From NCBI GenBank assembly GCA_900315735.1, contig ONAD01000001.1:186001-250000 (forward strand): a stretch of 64,000 bases of DNA, in the 5' to 3' direction. This DNA is from an uncultured Lachnospiraceae bacterium (GTDB lineage Bacteria; Bacillota; Clostridia; Lachnospirales; Lachnospiraceae). The notes beneath the pieces are model-generated. The model worked only from the letters and a program-made list of their open reading frames with translations, ran no database searches and was not told the DNA's origin. Both the position numbers and the translations under genes were made by a program. Within the stretch, counting starts at the first letter, position 1. Every line of letters starts with the position of its first letter. Positions 27,252-37,037 of this stretch are shown piece by piece.

Positions 27252-28379
27252 ATGGAGGAAAGAGATTTACTTCTGAAATATAATCTGCAGTGGTTCGCAA
27301 AAGAGGGACCGGGCGGCGAGAAAACAGAGCCGGCAACTGCAAAAAAGTTAAAAGATGCAAGAGAAGAAGGTAAGGTTGCAAAAAGCAAGGAGTTTTCCGG
27401 AGCTGTAGATTTGATTGTTCTTTTTCTGGGACTGAAAATCTTTGGAAGTTATGTTTCGGAAACACTGCTAAACGAATTTTCTGTTTTTTACCGGGAAATT
27501 CCTGATATGTTATTAGAAAATAAGACGGGTATGACCATAAAATCCAGCCATATGCTGATGACGCAGGCTGTGGTTGAGATGATAAAAGCCATGATCCCGT
27601 TTCTTTTAATCGGAATGGTGGTAACGTTTTTAGTCAGCGTACTGCAGGTAGGCTGGAAAGTAAGCGGGAAGCCATTAAAACCGGAGCTATCGAAGTTTAA
27701 TCCTATCAATGGATTTAAACGAATGTTTTCAAAGGATTCTCTGTTTGAACTTTTGAAATCCATTGTAAAGGTAGCAATGGTAATTTATGTAGCATATTCT
27801 GAAATCAAGGACAGACAGGGAGAACTCTTTGTTGTTTATGATATGGAGTTGCTGCAGGCAGTTTCATTAATTGCCGGAATTATTATTGATGTGGGTCTTA
27901 AGATAAGTCTGGTATACCTGATTGTTGGAATCGCTGATTTGATTTATCAGAAACATAAATTCAAAGAAGAAATGAAGATGACCAAACAGGAGGTAAAAGA
28001 CGAGTATAAGAATACAGAGGGAGACCCACAGATTAAGGGAAGACAGCGTCAGAGAATGCGTGAGGCATCGCAGCGTCGAATGATGCAGGATGTACCAAAG
28101 GCAGATGTAGTCATCACCAACCCGACCCATTATGCAGTTGCAATCAAGTATGATGCGGAGGTGTCCAAAGCACCGATAGTAGTTGCAAAGGGTGAAGATT
28201 TTCTGGCTGCAAAGATTAAGGAAGTAGCAAGAGAAAATCAGGTGGAAATTGTAGAGAATAAGCCACTGGCGCGTATGCTTTATGCCAACGTTAATGTTGG
28301 GGCAGAAATTCCGCCGGAGTTATATCAGGCAGTTGCAGAAGTGCTTGCAATGGTTTACAATCTAAAAGGCAGAAATTGA
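27252..28379 (+). CDS. flhB: Flagellar export specificity protein FlhB
   Basis: FlhB switches export specificity after autocleavage. The 375-residue protein has the N-terminal EKTEPATAKKLKDAREEG, four transmembrane helices and the cytoplasmic domain with the autocleavage motif NPTH at residues 290-293. The upstream linker (KMTKQEVKDEYKNTEGDPQIKGR) is highly conserved. It follows fliR and precedes flhA. Confidence 0.97.
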   Translation: MEERDLLLKYNLQWFAKEGPGGEKTEPATAKKLKDAREEGKVAKSKEFSGAVDLIVLFLGLKIFGSYVSETLLNEFSVFYREIPDMLLENKTGMTIKSSHMLMTQAVVEMIKAMIPFLLIGMVVTFLVSVLQVGWKVSGKPLKPELSKFNPINGFKRMFSKDSLFELLKSIVKVAMVIYVAYSEIKDRQGELFVVYDMELLQAVSLIAGIIIDVGLKISLVYLIVGIADLIYQKHKFKEEMKMTKQEVKDEYKNTEGDPQIKGRQRQRMREASQRRMMQDVPKADVVITNPTHYAVAIKYDAEVSKAPIVVAKGEDFLAAKIKEVARENQVEIVENKPLARMLYANVNVGAEIPPELYQAVAEVLAMVYNLKGRN

Positions 28380-28408
28380 TAAGATTTTAATGAAAGGAGG
28401 AAGCCGGA

Positions 28409-30442
28409 ATGAAAAAAGCGGATTTTGGTGTAGCAATCTATCTTCTTGCTGCAGTCATATTCTTTATTATTCCGATTCCTTCTATTTTATTGGATGTCAT
28501 GCTGGCAATTAATATTTCACTGGCAATGATTATCCTTTTTAATGCGTTATTTGCAAAAGAAGTGCTGGATATGTCGTTTTTCCCGACACTGCTTTTGTTT
28601 ACCACCATATTCCGAATCTCTTTAAACGTTTCTTCCACCCGACTGATTTTAACAACCGGTGACCCGGGAAATGTAGTAGAGACCTTCGGAGGTTTCGTTG
28701 GCGGAGGAAATCTTGTAATCGGAGCAATTGTATTTATCGTTCTGATTCTGATTCAGTTTATCGTAATCAATAAAGGTTCCGAACGTGTATCTGAGGTAAC
28801 TGCACGTTTTACATTGGATGCTATGCCTGGAAAACAGATGGCGATTGATGCGGATTTGAATACCGGAGCCATTACAGAAAAGGAAGCAAGAGAGCGTAGA
28901 AATAAGATTCAGCAGGAATCCAGCTTCTTTGGTTCCATGGATGGTGCAACCAAGTACGTAAAAGGAGATGCGACAGCCGGTCTTATTATTACATTCATCA
29001 ACCTGATTGGTGGAACGGTTATGGGGGTTATGAATGGCGGACAGACTGCAATGGAAGCGTTGCAGAAATATGGTATTTTAACCATTGGTGATGGACTGGT
29101 CAGCCAGATTCCGTCTCTTTTGATTTCTCTGGCAACCGGTATTCTGGTAACCAAGGCATCCAGTGAGGCAGACTTTGGCTCTATGCTGGTCGGACAGCTT
29201 TTTGGAATTCCAAAGGTATTGTATATTGTAGGCGCAACGATAACCTTCCTTGGCATTGTAACTCCGTTGAATCCGGTGCTGTTCTGTGCACTTGGTGTGG
29301 CGTTTTTAGTTGCCGGACGTAAGATTCAGAAGGATGTAAAGGTAGAAGCAATCGAAGAGGAGACCAATGCAGAAGAGACGGCAGCGGAAGAAATCAGACG
29401 GCCGGAGAATGTGGTTTCACTGCTTCAGGTTGACCCGATTGAGCTGGAGTTTGGTTATGGTATTATTCCGCTTGCGGATGTAAACCAGGGTGGAGACCTT
29501 TTAGACCGTGTTGTAATGATTCGTAGACAGATTGCTCTGGAGCTTGGAACGGTAGTTCCGATTATTCGTCTGCGTGATAATATTCAGCTGAATCCAAATC
29601 AGTATATTATTAAGATAAAAGGCATTCAGGTAACAGAGGGAGAAATCCTTTTTGACCACTATATGGCAATGAACCCGGGATATGTGGAAGAGGAAATTAC
29701 CGGTATTCCAACCTTTGAGCCGTCCTTCCATCTGCCGGCAATCTGGATTACAGAGGGACAGAGAGAGCGTGCGGAGAGTCTTGGCTATACTGTTGTTGAC
29801 CCGCCATCTATTATTGCCACCCATCTGACAGAGGTAATCCGTTCTCACATTGCAGAGCTTCTTACCAGACAGGATGTATCAAATCTTATTAATAATATAA
29901 AAGAAAACAACCCTGCCCTTGTGGACGAGCTTACTCCGAAGCTTTTAAGCATCGGAGAGATTCAGAAGGTATTGCAGAATCTTTTGCAGGAAGGTATCTC
30001 TATTCGTGATTTGCTTACTATTTTTGAAAATTTGGCAGACCATGCGGTAACAACCAGAGATACGGATGTACTGACGGAATATGTTCGTCAGGGCTTGAAA
30101 CGCGCGATTTCCAGCAAATACTTCCCGGCGAATGAGACAACCAGCGTGGTAACCTTAGACCCGAAGGTAGAGCAGGAAATCATGGGTTCGGTAAAACAGA
30201 CAGAGCAGGGCGCTTATCTGACCTTAGACCCGGAGAAAACCAAGAATATTATGGAATCCTTAAAGCAGGAAGTAGCAAAGTTAGAGAATATTGGAAAGAA
30301 TCCGATTGTGATTACTTCGCCGATTGTGCGAATGTATTTTAAGAAGCTTACCGAGGATTATTTCAAAGACCTCATTGTGGTATCTTATAATGAAGTGGAA
30401 TCAAATGTGGAATTACAATCAGTAGGGATGGTGACAGCATAA
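28409..30442 (+). CDS. flhA: Flagellar export gate protein FlhA
   Basis: FlhA (677 residues) forms the nonameric export platform. The N-terminal half holds about eight membrane helices, and the FHIPEP-type loop has VSEVTARFTLDAMPGKQMAIDADLN. The C-terminal half is the cytoplasmic substrate-chaperone docking domain (about residues 340-677). AAAGGAGG lies upstream of the start; flhF begins one base after the stop. Confidence 0.97.
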   Translation: MKKADFGVAIYLLAAVIFFIIPIPSILLDVMLAINISLAMIILFNALFAKEVLDMSFFPTLLLFTTIFRISLNVSSTRLILTTGDPGNVVETFGGFVGGGNLVIGAIVFIVLILIQFIVINKGSERVSEVTARFTLDAMPGKQMAIDADLNTGAITEKEARERRNKIQQESSFFGSMDGATKYVKGDATAGLIITFINLIGGTVMGVMNGGQTAMEALQKYGILTIGDGLVSQIPSLLISLATGILVTKASSEADFGSMLVGQLFGIPKVLYIVGATITFLGIVTPLNPVLFCALGVAFLVAGRKIQKDVKVEAIEEETNAEETAAEEIRRPENVVSLLQVDPIELEFGYGIIPLADVNQGGDLLDRVVMIRRQIALELGTVVPIIRLRDNIQLNPNQYIIKIKGIQVTEGEILFDHYMAMNPGYVEEEITGIPTFEPSFHLPAIWITEGQRERAESLGYTVVDPPSIIATHLTEVIRSHIAELLTRQDVSNLINNIKENNPALVDELTPKLLSIGEIQKVLQNLLQEGISIRDLLTIFENLADHAVTTRDTDVLTEYVRQGLKRAISSKYFPANETTSVVTLDPKVEQEIMGSVKQTEQGAYLTLDPEKTKNIMESLKQEVAKLENIGKNPIVITSPIVRMYFKKLTEDYFKDLIVVSYNEVESNVELQSVGMVTA

Positions 30443-30443
30443 A

Positions 30444-31685
30444 ATGACGATTAACAAATTTCAGGGCAGAACAAGAGAAGAGGCAATTGACAAAGCAAAA
30501 AAGGAAATGGGCGAAGCAGTTGTCATTATGAATGTAAAAGAAGTAAAACCAAAGGGCTTATTTCGGGCATTAAAGAGTACAACTTATGAAGTAACAGCAG
30601 CATTGGAGGAAAAAGAGCAGGCAGTGAATCCACTTCCTGCATTGCATGCCCCGTTAAAAATGCATGACAGCATTAATTTTGCGGCAAATGAGAAGATTGA
30701 GATTCCGGTACCGGAACCGGTAGCAACACCGGTACATCCGGAGACCAGCCATGATTTAGAGGAAAAGATTGAAAGTCTTTCCAATCTTTTGGAGAAGAAA
30801 TTAAAGCCGGAAAAAGAAGCAGAACATCATGAGGAAGCAAAACCGGAGAAGGAAGCAGCCCAGCCAAAGGATATGAAGCATCAGCAGTCCGAGACCTTCC
30901 GCTGCATCCGCATGATTTATGAGACACTGCTGGATAATGAAGTAAATGAAAGATATGTGAATCAGATATTAGATGATGTAGAGAAGAATTTACGCGGCAG
31001 TGCCAGCATGGATATTATCTTATCCAATGTTTATCAGAAGATGGTGCTGAAATTCGGACAGCCGCAGAAGATTGAACTTGTTCCGGGACAGCCGAAGGTA
31101 GTATTTTTTATCGGACCAACCGGTGTTGGAAAGACAACCACAATTGCCAAGGTGGCTTCTAAATTCAAAGTGGATTATGGCAAGAAAGTTGCATTCCTGA
31201 CCGCAGATACCTATCGTATTGCAGCAGCAGAGCAGCTGCGTACCTATGCAAATATCCTGGATACACCGCTGACAGTTATTTATTCACCGGAAGAGATGAA
31301 TGCTGCAATTGAGCGTGTAAAGGATTATGACCTTGTGCTGGTAGATACAGCGGGCTTTTCCTATAAGAATGAAGAACAGAGAAAAGATATGAAGCATTTA
31401 ATCGAGAGCCTGGATGAGAAATATGAAAAGGACGTATATCTGGTATTAAGTGCAACAACAAAATACAGAGATTTGATTGAAATCGTAGACAATTATCATG
31501 AAATATCCGATTACAAGATTATTTTTACGAAGTTAGATGAAACCAGTGGTTATGGCAGCCTGTTAAATATTCGAATGTATTCTGGCGCAGATGTTTCTTA
31601 TGTGACAACAGGGCAGAATGTACCGGATGACATTGAGGTTTTCCAGTCACAGAAAATTGTAAAACAGTTGTTGGGAGGCAGATAA
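30444..31685 (+). CDS. flhF: Flagellar SRP-like GTPase FlhF
   Basis: FlhF sets flagellar number and position. The 413-residue protein has an N-terminal basic B domain and an acidic Pro/Glu linker. The NG GTPase domain carries G1 GPTGVGKT at residues 224-231, TADTYRIAAAEQLRTYA and G4 TKLDE. The G3 motif reads DTAGF (301-305), where SRP GTPases normally have DTAGR. It is followed by its regulator flhG. Confidence 0.95.
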   Translation: MTINKFQGRTREEAIDKAKKEMGEAVVIMNVKEVKPKGLFRALKSTTYEVTAALEEKEQAVNPLPALHAPLKMHDSINFAANEKIEIPVPEPVATPVHPETSHDLEEKIESLSNLLEKKLKPEKEAEHHEEAKPEKEAAQPKDMKHQQSETFRCIRMIYETLLDNEVNERYVNQILDDVEKNLRGSASMDIILSNVYQKMVLKFGQPQKIELVPGQPKVVFFIGPTGVGKTTTIAKVASKFKVDYGKKVAFLTADTYRIAAAEQLRTYANILDTPLTVIYSPEEMNAAIERVKDYDLVLVDTAGFSYKNEEQRKDMKHLIESLDEKYEKDVYLVLSATTKYRDLIEIVDNYHEISDYKIIFTKLDETSGYGSLLNIRMYSGADVSYVTTGQNVPDDIEVFQSQKIVKQLLGGR

Positions 31686-31689
31686 TAAT

Positions 31690-32565
31690 ATGGATCAGGC
31701 AGAAAAGCTGCGCAATGTAATTAAATTAAAAAATCAGAAGCTTCCCCAGAAAGCAAGAGTAATCACAGTTACCAGCGGAAAAGGCGGCGTGGGAAAATCG
31801 AGTGTTACCGTTAATCTGGCAATCCAGCTTCAGAAAATGAATAAGAAGGTCATCATTTTTGATGCGGATTTGGGACTGGCAAATGTAGAAGTTATGCTTG
31901 GCGCAATACCAAAACATAATTTGAGCGATGTTATATACCGGGGAATGGATATCAGACAGATTATAACAGAGGGACCGGCAGGAGTAAGCTTTATTTCCGG
32001 AGGTTCCGGCATTGTGGGAATGAATAATCTGTCAAAGGATCAGATTGCATTTCTGGTGAGAAATCTTTCCCAGCTGGATGAGATGGCAGATATTGTGCTG
32101 GTGGATACCGGGGCCGGAATTGCAGACAGCGTACTGGAATTTGTTATGGCATGTCCGGAAGTGCTTTTAGTGTCTACACCGGAACCAAGTTCGCTGACAG
32201 ATTCCTATTCTCTGTTAAAGGCACTGCATCGTAATCCGAATTTTGCTAAGAGCGGAACACAGATACATGTTGTGGCAAACCGCGTAAATTCCGTAGAGGA
32301 TGGACAGGCAGTCTATGATAAACTGAGCACTGTTGTGTCACAGTTCTTGAATGGCAATCTGGAGTATCTTGGGATGATACCGCAGGATTCCATGTTTGAA
32401 AAGGCGGTACGCCAGCAGCAGACAGTTTCTTTGTATGCACCGGAGACAAAGTCGGCAAAGGCATTTGAGATACTTGCCAATAATCTTGTGACAGGTGCAC
32501 ATGACATACCGTTGATGAAACGGGGATTTGCCCAGTTGTTTGCGGAATTTTTAAATAACAGATAG
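31690..32565 (+). CDS. flhG: MinD-like ATPase FlhG (YlxH/FleN)
   Basis: FlhG (291 residues) activates the FlhF GTPase and limits flagellar number. The N-terminal activator motif DQAEKLR (residues 2-8) fits DQAxxLR. The deviant Walker A is SGKGGVGKSS, and DADLGLANVEVMLG and VDTGAGIADSV follow. The C-terminal amphipathic helix (GFAQLFAEFLNN) may bind the membrane. The start is four bases after the flhF stop. Confidence 0.94.
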   Translation: MDQAEKLRNVIKLKNQKLPQKARVITVTSGKGGVGKSSVTVNLAIQLQKMNKKVIIFDADLGLANVEVMLGAIPKHNLSDVIYRGMDIRQIITEGPAGVSFISGGSGIVGMNNLSKDQIAFLVRNLSQLDEMADIVLVDTGAGIADSVLEFVMACPEVLLVSTPEPSSLTDSYSLLKALHRNPNFAKSGTQIHVVANRVNSVEDGQAVYDKLSTVVSQFLNGNLEYLGMIPQDSMFEKAVRQQQTVSLYAPETKSAKAFEILANNLVTGAHDIPLMKRGFAQLFAEFLNNR

Positions 32566-32573
32566 GTGATAGA

Positions 32574-33314
32574 ATGATTTCAAATGTTTTACGAGAGGGA
32601 ATGAAAATTGATATTCGCATTGTAAACCAGACCGAACGGACAGATGCAAAAGAAAAAGAGACTCCTGTTTACAAGAGCCAGATTTATGAATTGTTCGAAA
32701 ACGGTGAAATGGAGATTATGATGCCGATTCAGAGCGGGAAGATAATTTTGCTTCCGCTGGGATTACGCTATGAATTTGTATTCTATACACCGAATGGATT
32801 GTATAAAAGCATTGGTCAGATCCGGGAACGTTATAAGACGGAGAACCGCTACCTGCTTCGCATTGTATTAAATACACCGCTGAGCAAATACCAGCGAAGA
32901 GAATATTACCGTATGGAATGTGTGCTTGATATGAGTTACTTTCATCTGACAGAAGAACAGGCAGAAATGGAAGAAGCAGATGAAATCATTGCAAGCCTCA
33001 GAGATGATGATTTTTATAAAAAACAGAAAAAGGGTACGATTGTTGATATCAGTGGAGGTGGTGTAAGATTTGTAACAAATGAACAGCTAGAAGAGGGAAA
33101 AGCTGTTCTGATTATTGTGATGTTACAGACACAGGCCGGCGAAAAGCAATATTATCTTCCGGGACATATCCTAAGAAGTGTTAAGCTCTTGAATCGTGAT
33201 AATATGTATGAAAACCGACTGAAATTCATCATTCATGATGATAAAATAAGGGAAGAAATTATTAAGTATATTTTTGCGGAAGAAAGAAAAGCAAGACAGA
33301 GAGGAAAAGGATAG
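32574..33314 (+). CDS. YcgR-like flagellar brake protein with PilZ domain
   Basis: The 246-residue protein has an N-terminal YcgR-N-like beta domain (to about residue 100). The PilZ domain that follows carries the two c-di-GMP-binding motifs: R109-E-Y-Y-R113 (RxxxR) and D158-I-S-G-G-G (DxSxxG). Such proteins slow the motor when c-di-GMP rises, by contacting MotA or FliG. Its location between flhG and cheB ties it to motility. That it binds c-di-GMP is inferred from the motifs. Confidence 0.9.
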   Translation: MISNVLREGMKIDIRIVNQTERTDAKEKETPVYKSQIYELFENGEMEIMMPIQSGKIILLPLGLRYEFVFYTPNGLYKSIGQIRERYKTENRYLLRIVLNTPLSKYQRREYYRMECVLDMSYFHLTEEQAEMEEADEIIASLRDDDFYKKQKKGTIVDISGGGVRFVTNEQLEEGKAVLIIVMLQTQAGEKQYYLPGHILRSVKLLNRDNMYENRLKFIIHDDKIREEIIKYIFAEERKARQRGKG

Positions 33315-33329
33315 GGATAAATTAATAGA

Positions 33330-34397
33330 ATGAAGAAGAATATTCTGGTTGTTGATGACTCAGCACTCATGAGAAGAGTTATCTGTGATATAATTAATTC
33401 AGATAGTGGTTTTCAGGCAACGGATACATGCAGAGATGGTTTGGAAGCATATGAAAGATTGCGTCAGATGAAATATGATGCAGTTGTTTTAGATGTGAAT
33501 ATGCCAAGGATGAACGGACTGGAACTACTTGAAAAATTACAAAATGAAAAAATTAAAGCAACCGTAGTAATGGTCAGTACATTAACAACGGACGGAGCTG
33601 AAGTTACTCTTAAAGCCATGGAACGCGGCGCAATTGATTTCATTGAGAAACCAAACAATCTGGTAGAGACGAAGGGACAGCGTTTTCGTGAGAAGCTGAT
33701 TAAGGTTCTTTCAACGGTTACCAATTCAGAAAGTAAGCAGGCTCATAAGAAGAACGTAGTTACCAAAGTGGTGAAACCGGCAGTTGTCAGAAAGCTGAGA
33801 ACAAAGGACGCATCCTCAAGCAAGGTTGTTGCAATTGCCTGTTCCACAGGAGGACCAAAATCCTTACAGAGTGTAATTCCATTCCTGAAGGCGGAGATGG
33901 ATGCACCGGTTCTGGTAGTTCAGCATATGCCGGCAGGCTTTACCAAGTCTATGGCAGACCGGCTGAATGAATTAAGCCCTTTGGAAGTCAAAGAAGCGCA
34001 GGAGGGTGATGTCTTAGAAAAGGGACATGTTTACATAGCACCGGGAGGAAAACATCTTCTGGTACAACGGCTCTCCGGCAAGGAACATCGGATTGTACTG
34101 AGCGATGCACCGGCAATCGGTGGGTTAAGACCCTGTGCAAATCTTATGTATGAGTCTTTGTTAGACAGTGGTTTTGATGAAATCATCTGTGTTGTTCTTA
34201 CGGGAATGGGAGCAGATGGAACCAAGGGAATTTCAGAACTTCAGAAAGAAAAAAATGTATATGTAATTGCACAGGATGCAGAGACATCCGTGGTATATGG
34301 AATGCCAAAGGCAATTGCAGAGACCGGACTTGTTGATGAAGTAGTACCGTTACAGCGTGTTGCAGACACAATTCTAAAGAATGTGGGGGTAAATTAA
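33330..34397 (+). CDS. cheB: Chemotaxis methylesterase/deamidase CheB
   Basis: CheB removes methyl groups from chemoreceptors. The N-terminal receiver domain has DD at 9-10 and D55 in VLDVNMPRMNG. The C-terminal methylesterase domain carries the catalytic Ser in ACSTGGPKSLQ, His in VQHMPAGFTKSMA and Asp in LTGMGADGTKG. At 355 residues it has the standard size. The partner methyltransferase gene cheR is not in the window. Confidence 0.96.
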   Translation: MKKNILVVDDSALMRRVICDIINSDSGFQATDTCRDGLEAYERLRQMKYDAVVLDVNMPRMNGLELLEKLQNEKIKATVVMVSTLTTDGAEVTLKAMERGAIDFIEKPNNLVETKGQRFREKLIKVLSTVTNSESKQAHKKNVVTKVVKPAVVRKLRTKDASSSKVVAIACSTGGPKSLQSVIPFLKAEMDAPVLVVQHMPAGFTKSMADRLNELSPLEVKEAQEGDVLEKGHVYIAPGGKHLLVQRLSGKEHRIVLSDAPAIGGLRPCANLMYESLLDSGFDEIICVVLTGMGADGTKGISELQKEKNVYVIAQDAETSVVYGMPKAIAETGLVDEVVPLQRVADTILKNVGVN

Positions 34398-34399
34398 AA

Positions 34400-36487
34400 A
34401 TGGATGTAAGCCAGTATCTAGAGATTTTTATTGATGAGACAAATGAGCATATCCAGAGTTTGAGCGATTGCATTATGACCTTGGAAAAGGAGCCGGAAAA
34501 CAAAGATACCATTAATGAGATTTTCCGTGCTGCACACTCCTTAAAGGGAATGGCAGGAACCATGGGCTTCAAGAGAATGCAGCATCTGACTCATGATATG
34601 GAAAATGTATTTCAGGAAGTACGTAGTGACAAAGTAAAAGTCACCAGCGAAATGATTGATATTCTTTTCCAGTGCCTGGATGCAATTGAAGGTTACCTCG
34701 ATACCATCAAGAGTACATCAGATGAAGGAACAGAAGATAACGAAGCACTGATTACAGCTTTGAACAAATTCTTAGAGAATGCAGAGAACGGCGGAACAGC
34801 GGCACCTGCAAAGGAAGAGAAGAAAGAAGAAAAGAAAGCAGAAGAACCGGCATCCGGAGATGATAAAAAGAAATACTTAAGCGTAGAATTTTCTTCTAAA
34901 GACAAGGATGCATTAAAAGCAGCCGAAGAAGGCGGAAGTAAAATCTACGGAATTACTGTAGAAGTACAGAAGGACTGCCTCTTAAAAGCAGCAAGAGCAT
35001 TCCTGGTATTCAAAGCAGTAGAAGAATTTGGACAGATTATTGTTTATAATCCAAGTTCACAGGATATTGAGGATGAACGTTTTGAACTGGATTTCAGCTT
35101 ATTCTTAGCATCTAATGCACCGTTAGATGACATTTTAAAAGCGGTAAAGAATGTATCTGAAATTGCGGATGCCGTTGGTGAAGAAGTGAAGACGGCAACC
35201 CTGTTCCATGAGGAAAATGCACAGGAAAATCTTCCTGCAAATACATCAGCAGCAAAGCCGGCAGAGCAGGCAGTACATAAAGAGAATAAACCGGCACAGA
35301 CCAAGTCAAAACCGGCAAGCAAACCGGTTACAAACCGTACCGTGCGTGTGGATATCGAAAAACTGGATGCATTGATGAACCAGGTGAGTGAGCTGATTAT
35401 TGCAAAAAACAGTCTGGTATCCATCGGCTCCCAGGAAGGAGGCAATTTCCAGAACCAGTCATTCCATGAGCAGATTGAGTATCTGGAAAGAATTACAACC
35501 AGTCTTCATGAATCGGTTATGAAAGTGCGGATGGTTCCAATCGAGAGCGTTGTAAACAAATTCCCACGTATGATTCGTGACCTTTCCAGAACATTGAATA
35601 AGAAGATGGAATTGTGCATGACCGGTGAAGATACAGAACTTGATCGTACTGTAGTTGACCAGATTGGTGACCCGTTGCAGCATCTGCTTCGTAACTCTGC
35701 TGACCATGGTCTTGAGAGTGCAGAAGTTCGTAAGGAACGCGGTAAGCCAGAAACAGGAACCATTAATCTGAATGCATTCCAGGAAGGAAATAATGTAATC
35801 ATTGAAGTAAGTGATGATGGTAACGGAATTGATACAGAGAAGGTTAAAGCAAAAGCAGTAGAGCGTGGTCTGGTAACACCGGAACAGGCAGAAAAGCTGA
35901 GCCAGAAAGAAATTATTGATTTCTTATTTATGCCGAGTTTCTCTATGGCAAAACAGATTACCGATATTTCCGGACGTGGTGTAGGTCTTGACGTTGTTAA
36001 ATCCAATATTGAAGCATTAGGCGGAGATGTTGAGGTAAAGAGCAAACTTGGTGTTGGAACCAAATTCGTAGTAAGACTGCCGCTTACACTGGCAATCATT
36101 CAGGCGTTGATGGTAGAAATCCGCGATGAAAAATATGCAATTGCGTTAGGTGCAATTCAGACTATCGAAGATATTCCGGTTGAAGATATTAAATATGTAG
36201 AATCCAAGGAAGTAATCAATTTACGTGGTTCTGTTATTCCAATCATCAGACTGGATCAGATACTGGACATCCCACCAAAGGACGAAGAGGTAGAAAGCCT
36301 TACCGTTGTTATTGTAAGAAAGGGTGACCGTCTCGCAGGACTTGTTGTAGACAACCTTCTTGGACAGCAGGAAATCGTAATCAAATCACTTGGCAAGTAT
36401 ATCAATAACAACAAGACAATCAGCGGTGCAACAATTCTGGGTGATGGCGAAGTCGCATTAATCCTGGATGCAAATACATTGATTTAA
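34400..36487 (+). CDS. cheA: Chemotaxis histidine kinase CheA
   Basis: CheA (695 residues) phosphorylates CheY and CheB. It has an Hpt domain with phospho-accepting H46 in FRAAHSLKGMAGTMGF and an acidic linker. A CheY-binding P2-like domain (about 150-265), a second Lys/Pro-rich linker and the dimerisation helices (VDIEKLDALMNQVSELIIAKN) follow. The ATPase domain has LLRNSADHGLE, DDGNGID and GRGVGLDVVKS. A C-terminal CheW-like domain ends the protein. It starts two bases after cheB. Confidence 0.96.
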   Translation: MDVSQYLEIFIDETNEHIQSLSDCIMTLEKEPENKDTINEIFRAAHSLKGMAGTMGFKRMQHLTHDMENVFQEVRSDKVKVTSEMIDILFQCLDAIEGYLDTIKSTSDEGTEDNEALITALNKFLENAENGGTAAPAKEEKKEEKKAEEPASGDDKKKYLSVEFSSKDKDALKAAEEGGSKIYGITVEVQKDCLLKAARAFLVFKAVEEFGQIIVYNPSSQDIEDERFELDFSLFLASNAPLDDILKAVKNVSEIADAVGEEVKTATLFHEENAQENLPANTSAAKPAEQAVHKENKPAQTKSKPASKPVTNRTVRVDIEKLDALMNQVSELIIAKNSLVSIGSQEGGNFQNQSFHEQIEYLERITTSLHESVMKVRMVPIESVVNKFPRMIRDLSRTLNKKMELCMTGEDTELDRTVVDQIGDPLQHLLRNSADHGLESAEVRKERGKPETGTINLNAFQEGNNVIIEVSDDGNGIDTEKVKAKAVERGLVTPEQAEKLSQKEIIDFLFMPSFSMAKQITDISGRGVGLDVVKSNIEALGGDVEVKSKLGVGTKFVVRLPLTLAIIQALMVEIRDEKYAIALGAIQTIEDIPVEDIKYVESKEVINLRGSVIPIIRLDQILDIPPKDEEVESLTVVIVRKGDRLAGLVVDNLLGQQEIVIKSLGKYINNNKTISGATILGDGEVALILDANTLI

Positions 36488-36502
36488 CAGGGGGTGTGCA
36501 GA

Positions 36503-36967
36503 GTGGCAGAGCAGCTTGAAACAGTAGAAAATATCAGAAAACAGTATATTGTTGTAAAAATTGGAAATGAGCAGTATGGAATCGATATCAGTTATGTAGA
36601 TAATATCGTTCGTATGCAGAAGATTACAAGAGTACCTAGAGTACAGAATTTCTTCAAAGGAATTATCAATCTTCGTGGAGAAATCGTACCGGTTATGAGT
36701 CTTAGAATCCGTATGGGACTGGAAGAAGATGTGTTTACCAATGCCAGCCGTATCATTATTTTAAAGATTGAACAGCAGGGTGCACTTGGAATTATAGTGG
36801 ATGAAGTAAAAGAAGTTGTAACATTAGGAACCAATGAAATTGATAAAGTGGGCGGCGATATGAAAAATGCCAAAGTATCCTTTATCGATGGAATCGGTAA
36901 AAATGGAGATGAATTAATTTCCCTTCTGGATATTCGTTCTATTATAGAAGAAAAAGAAAATGCGTAA
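36503..36967 (+). CDS. cheW: Chemotaxis coupling protein CheW
   Basis: CheW (154 residues) links receptors to CheA. Conserved segments are YIVVKIGNEQYGIDISYVD, ITRVPRVQNFFKGIINLRGEIVPV and GIIVDEVKEVVTL. GTG at 36503 is chosen because GGGGGTG ends six bases before. An in-frame GTG three codons earlier lies inside that ribosome site. Confidence 0.94.
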   Translation: MAEQLETVENIRKQYIVVKIGNEQYGIDISYVDNIVRMQKITRVPRVQNFFKGIINLRGEIVPVMSLRIRMGLEEDVFTNASRIIILKIEQQGALGIIVDEVKEVVTLGTNEIDKVGGDMKNAKVSFIDGIGKNGDELISLLDIRSIIEEKENA

Positions 36968-36975
36968 TAGTGTAG

Positions 36976-37004
36976 ATATAGTGAGGCAGACTGCCTCACT
37001 ATAT
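36976..37004 (+). other. Perfect 14-bp palindromic hairpin between cheW and cheC, no U-tract
   Basis: ATATAGTGAGGCAG (36976-36989) is followed by one base and its exact complement CTGCCTCACTATAT (36991-37004). A short extension pairs TAGA with TCTA just outside. No T-run follows. It resembles the flgE-motA hairpin in stem length and end sequence, so a shared role in mRNA processing, stability or partial termination is inferred. Confidence 0.7.
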
Positions 37005-37037
37005 TCTATATCTTGAGTTGACAGCAGGAGGATAAAA

